Assembly: GCA_002423365.1 (NCBI GenBank)
Contig: DIVU01000315.1
Location: 9,370 to 18,514, forward strand
DNA length: 9,145 nt
Source of the DNA: Desulfuromonadaceae bacterium UBA6124
GTDB taxonomy: Bacteria; Desulfobacterota; Desulfuromonadia; Desulfuromonadales; Trichloromonadaceae
Direction of reading: 5' to 3'
Part shown: positions 8,001 to 9,145 of the stretch, piece by piece
Numbering within the stretch: position 1 is the stretch's first letter
How the letters are laid out: each line of letters opens with the position of its first letter
Notes under the pieces: generated by a model
Told to the model about the DNA's origin: nothing
The model's input: the letters and a program-made list of their open reading frames with translations, nothing else
The model's database searches: none
Position numbers and translations under genes: made by a program

Positions 8001-9145
8001 GGTCGGCATCGCCTCCACATGGAAAAACTATCCCTGGCGGTCTATGGCGAGCAGTACAACACCGCCCTGCTGACCACCACCGGCAACGGCACCGCCGACG
8101 CCAAGCAGCGGGCACTGTGCGAGTTCTGCCACGCCGCCGTGGCCAACGACGACGACCACATGACCGCCGGGGCGGCCGAGGTTTACGTGACGACGATCAA
8201 CACCGTCTCGACCCGGTTCGCCAAGCCGATCTGGAACAAGAACGCGGCCGACGCCGACGCCAGCTACAACGCCGTCAACGACACTTGTGCGACCACGGAC
8301 TGCCACAATAATAAGCTGACCACCGACGGCACCTACGGCTGGTACGACGCCGGAACCACGACCTGCATCATGTGTCACAACGGCGATGCGACGAGACCGA
8401 CGTCCGGTTCCCATTATTCCCATTTGGAAAACAGTGTTTATTTCAGCGCCGGGCGGGTTGGATGCCCCGACTGCCACAGCGGCACCGTCGCCACCGCCTG
8501 GACCGGGAAAATTCCGCCGTCCAGCGGTCATATCAACGGCGTCGCCGATGTCGTCGGCAGCCGCAGCCTGACCTATACTGGCACCTATCCGACGGTCAAG
8601 GGCACCTGCGGCACCAATTCCTGCCACAACAATGGCAAGGGCGGGGCTCCCAATGAATCCCCCCTGACCTGGGGGACCGGAAATAACCAAGCGTGCGCGT
8701 CCTGCCACACCAACTCGGCTGAGGGCCATGCCTCGCACTTTGCCGCCAATAACACGATCGTATCGAATGGGTACTTCAATGGCTTCAACTGCACCCAGTG
8801 TCACGCCAGTTGGATGTCCGGCAGCGCTCACTTCGACGGCAATAACAGTCTGCTTGCGGGCATGAACTACAACGGCGGCGTCACCGTTGGCGATGCCGGC
8901 TTCGGCACCTGCACCACCACCAGTTGTCATCAGAACGGCAAAGGCGTGGCAGTGGTAACACCGATGTGGAACCGCGCGCCGTCGGCGGCGGACAACTGCA
9001 TCCTCTGCCATGACGATGCTCCGAACACCGGCTCGCACGCCAAGCATGTCGTCACCGGCGCGACCACCTATGGCGCGATCGGGAGCCTGACGACGCAGAC
9101 GGTCTACGACTTCAAGTGCGGCGAATGCCACGGCAACACCCTGGC
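5028..9145 (+). CDS. Giant multihaem c-type cytochrome, at least 35 haem sites (3' end beyond window)
   Basis: An open frame runs without a stop from the ATG at 5028 (AGGAG at 5017-5021, six bases upstream) to the window edge, giving 1372 complete codons. A Sec signal peptide (hydrophobic core LFLLVALFLLG, likely cleaved near RSAEA, residue 24) directs export. No lipobox cysteine is present, so it is not an obvious lipoprotein. I count 30 CXXCH and 5 CX4CH motifs, first cysteines at residues 33, 52, 138, 170, 251, 305, 328, 386, 409, 426, 493, 534*, 565, 603, 660*, 686, 712, 742, 765, 807, 845, 872, 919, 946, 962, 1031, 1087*, 1113, 1146, 1194*, 1223, 1255, 1295*, 1324 and 1364 (* = CX4CH). 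That is about one haem per 39 residues. Further histidines (CHDPH, CHGVH, SGSHxxH, GHVNG) could serve as distal ligands. The CX4CH modules resemble the Geobacter CxxxxCH/CXXCH repeat family (TIGR01904). Probable role: periplasmic or cell-surface electron conduction or storage. No substrate or named orthologue can be assigned. Confidence 0.95.
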   Translation, partial: MRLKTTLFLLVALFLLGTGRSAEAARPVHWFDCNTCHKAGQSTTSLGGDNVCLQCHKDSHAGTVFVDGQTYQANGKFSTNDASDAMGEATKVLGVAPTEQTSHYWASPKDVVPAAGALAPSAALYRSRYGISNGKVTCTRCHDPHKPKDDLNAEAATNKLLRLNDPNAMCIDCHRPWNVSNAAGTRGLSTHPLVKDYPSFVLANAEKYKPVVGYNATTLALPTNVGNGQVRMIYNSVDAAGIGSGTLNVSCASCHGVHFVDSDAATLDGMGQSLNPGDGKLLLGDGPRRTDVDPATQGQLRSNLCQACHVYKKHGDVNGNDQGMFAGCLDCHSGHVYHATSPNYFVLRKSVSDVFIPKQGAAGSATGLEFTTLTADWANASNTGYCQGCHTLTFPHNGKVSGSYGKAGCVNCHFHNNETGSFVADCSACHGFPPTLNQEGTGTLGGFAVDVDNNRSYKYTNIQEFTARAEFKDETQTPHKRHAAGGTDYGFGCDNCHSQAFSGTNTHLNGNFQDVNFGAISPAGNYNPAGAGACSSVYCHSNGNAATPAYASVTWQNTAGSITGCTACHGNDATTMSAANKKNSASHQKHLGAGGGMGKSYACNVCHVATAESATSLVAASKTVGGAHVNGQGDVDFVSSGGVLYNALSTGEFNANDNTCSSVYCHSDGKGNYATPDWDLASSGACGTCHSITPTSGSHAAHISATGANIGCADCHGAGANTGAHAGHVNGVIDYLDFAASCNACHTIEAGDVALVWGNQATATCDACHGGASATSYTDVSSIVRTAPTKAAYAGAGHGKTGVAQLCTGCHSTTTDAAHMGAGDTNRLATVNGQTYATATPNAFCGACHDGGSGNEKPHYATTGASDDGTKCNYCHDPHGMTGYDAMLMNAIQGHAIATFGDKTLRASYVQDTTNNGVCQVCHDPAAVRRFNQTTFSGSHGGTRNCIECHPHRAEPAFKPVCHACHGGGTTVGEVKNYWPDGSTAEAENTAGRHRLHMEKLSLAVYGEQYNTALLTTTGNGTADAKQRALCEFCHAAVANDDDHMTAGAAEVYVTTINTVSTRFAKPIWNKNAADADASYNAVNDTCATTDCHNNKLTTDGTYGWYDAGTTTCIMCHNGDATRPTSGSHYSHLENSVYFSAGRVGCPDCHSGTVATAWTGKIPPSSGHINGVADVVGSRSLTYTGTYPTVKGTCGTNSCHNNGKGGAPNESPLTWGTGNNQACASCHTNSAEGHASHFAANNTIVSNGYFNGFNCTQCHASWMSGSAHFDGNNSLLAGMNYNGGVTVGDAGFGTCTTTSCHQNGKGVAVVTPMWNRAPSAADNCILCHDDAPNTGSHAKHVVTGATTYGAIGSLTTQTVYDFKCGECHGNTL
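6627..7250 (+). repeat. Trihaem protein repeat, units 1-2 (CX4CH-CXXCH-CXXCH)
   Basis: Two consecutive units in the giant cytochrome each begin with CSSVYCHS, continue with two CXXCH sites and end near an HVNG signature. Unit 1 (6627-7004, 126 residues) has cysteines at residues 534, 565 and 603 and ends with GGAHVNGQGDVDF. Unit 2 (7005-7250, 82 residues) has 660, 686 and 712, the SGSHAAH element and AGHVNG. The similarity is at protein level; the DNA copies are diverged. This is a coding repeat, not a mobile element. Confidence 0.8.
6807..6815 (+). repeat. G9 homopolymer inside the giant cytochrome gene
   Basis: Nine consecutive G bases encode three glycines (LGAGGGMGKSY) between the second and third haem sites of trihaem unit 1. 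The reading frame continues correctly on both sides, so the assembled sequence is in frame. Tracts of this length can slip in replication or be misread in sequencing. Confidence 0.7.
8286..9145 (+). repeat. Trihaem protein repeat, units 3-5 (CX4CH-CXXCH-CXXCH)
   Basis: The same module resumes after a gap of about 345 residues. Unit 3 (8286-8606) has CATTDCH, CIMCH and CPDCH, with SGSHYSH and SGHING. Unit 4 (8607-8909) has CGTNSCHNNGKG, CASCH and CTQCH, with EGHASHF and SAHFDG. Unit 5 (8910 onward) has CTTTSCHQNGKG, CILCH and CGECHG, with TGSHAKH, and is cut by the window edge. Spacing from the CX4CH cysteine to the next CXXCH cysteine is 26, 29 and 29 residues. Since unit 5 is incomplete, more copies may follow. 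Confidence 0.8.

Noticed and set aside
7008..9131. Minus-strand open frames opposite the giant cytochrome (7008-8018 and 8028-9131)
   Set aside because: Gly/Val/Ala-rich low-complexity translations arise from the reverse complement of Cys-His and Thr/Ala codons. The + strand frame carries regular haem motifs throughout.

Overview
The window looks like chromosomal DNA from a GC-rich, electron-transferring deltaproteobacterium of the Desulfuromonadales / Geobacter type. This rests on a dense run of c-type cytochrome genes, the CX4CH/CXXCH haem repeat style typical of Geobacter relatives, an NHL beta-propeller secreted protein beside them, and sigma-54 control. All recognisable genes lie on the + strand. 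The exact genus cannot be fixed from the sequence alone.

Layout. Positions 1-834 hold the C-terminal 277 residues of a sigma-54-dependent transcriptional activator (AAA+ domain plus Fis-type helix-turn-helix). It is followed by two consecutive intrinsic terminators (849-912 and 915-959). A 393-base non-coding stretch follows and ends in a good -24/-12 sigma-54 promoter (1136-1152) and a short leader that can form a hairpin. Then comes a probable three-gene transcription unit: (i) 1228-4158, a 976-residue exported protein with an NHL beta-propeller, two Fn3-like domains, a PEGA domain, five FG-GAP/VCBS calcium-loop repeats and a C-terminal coiled coil; (ii) 4186-4965, a 259-residue secreted tetrahaem cytochrome whose motif order resembles the OmcE-type extracellular cytochrome filaments; (iii) 5028 to beyond the window end, a giant secreted multihaem cytochrome with at least 35 haem-binding motifs in the 1372 residues visible. 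The third gene stays open from its start to the last base. I translated it in full and found no stop.

How the parts may work together (inference). The activator, or another of its class, would switch on the sigma-54 promoter. The operon would then produce an extracellular electron-transfer apparatus: a haem-rich giant cytochrome, a small cytochrome that may polymerise, and a large non-haem repeat protein that could act as surface scaffold or assembly partner. No porin, inner-membrane quinol oxidase or cytochrome maturation gene is visible, so any route through the outer membrane must be encoded elsewhere or downstream.
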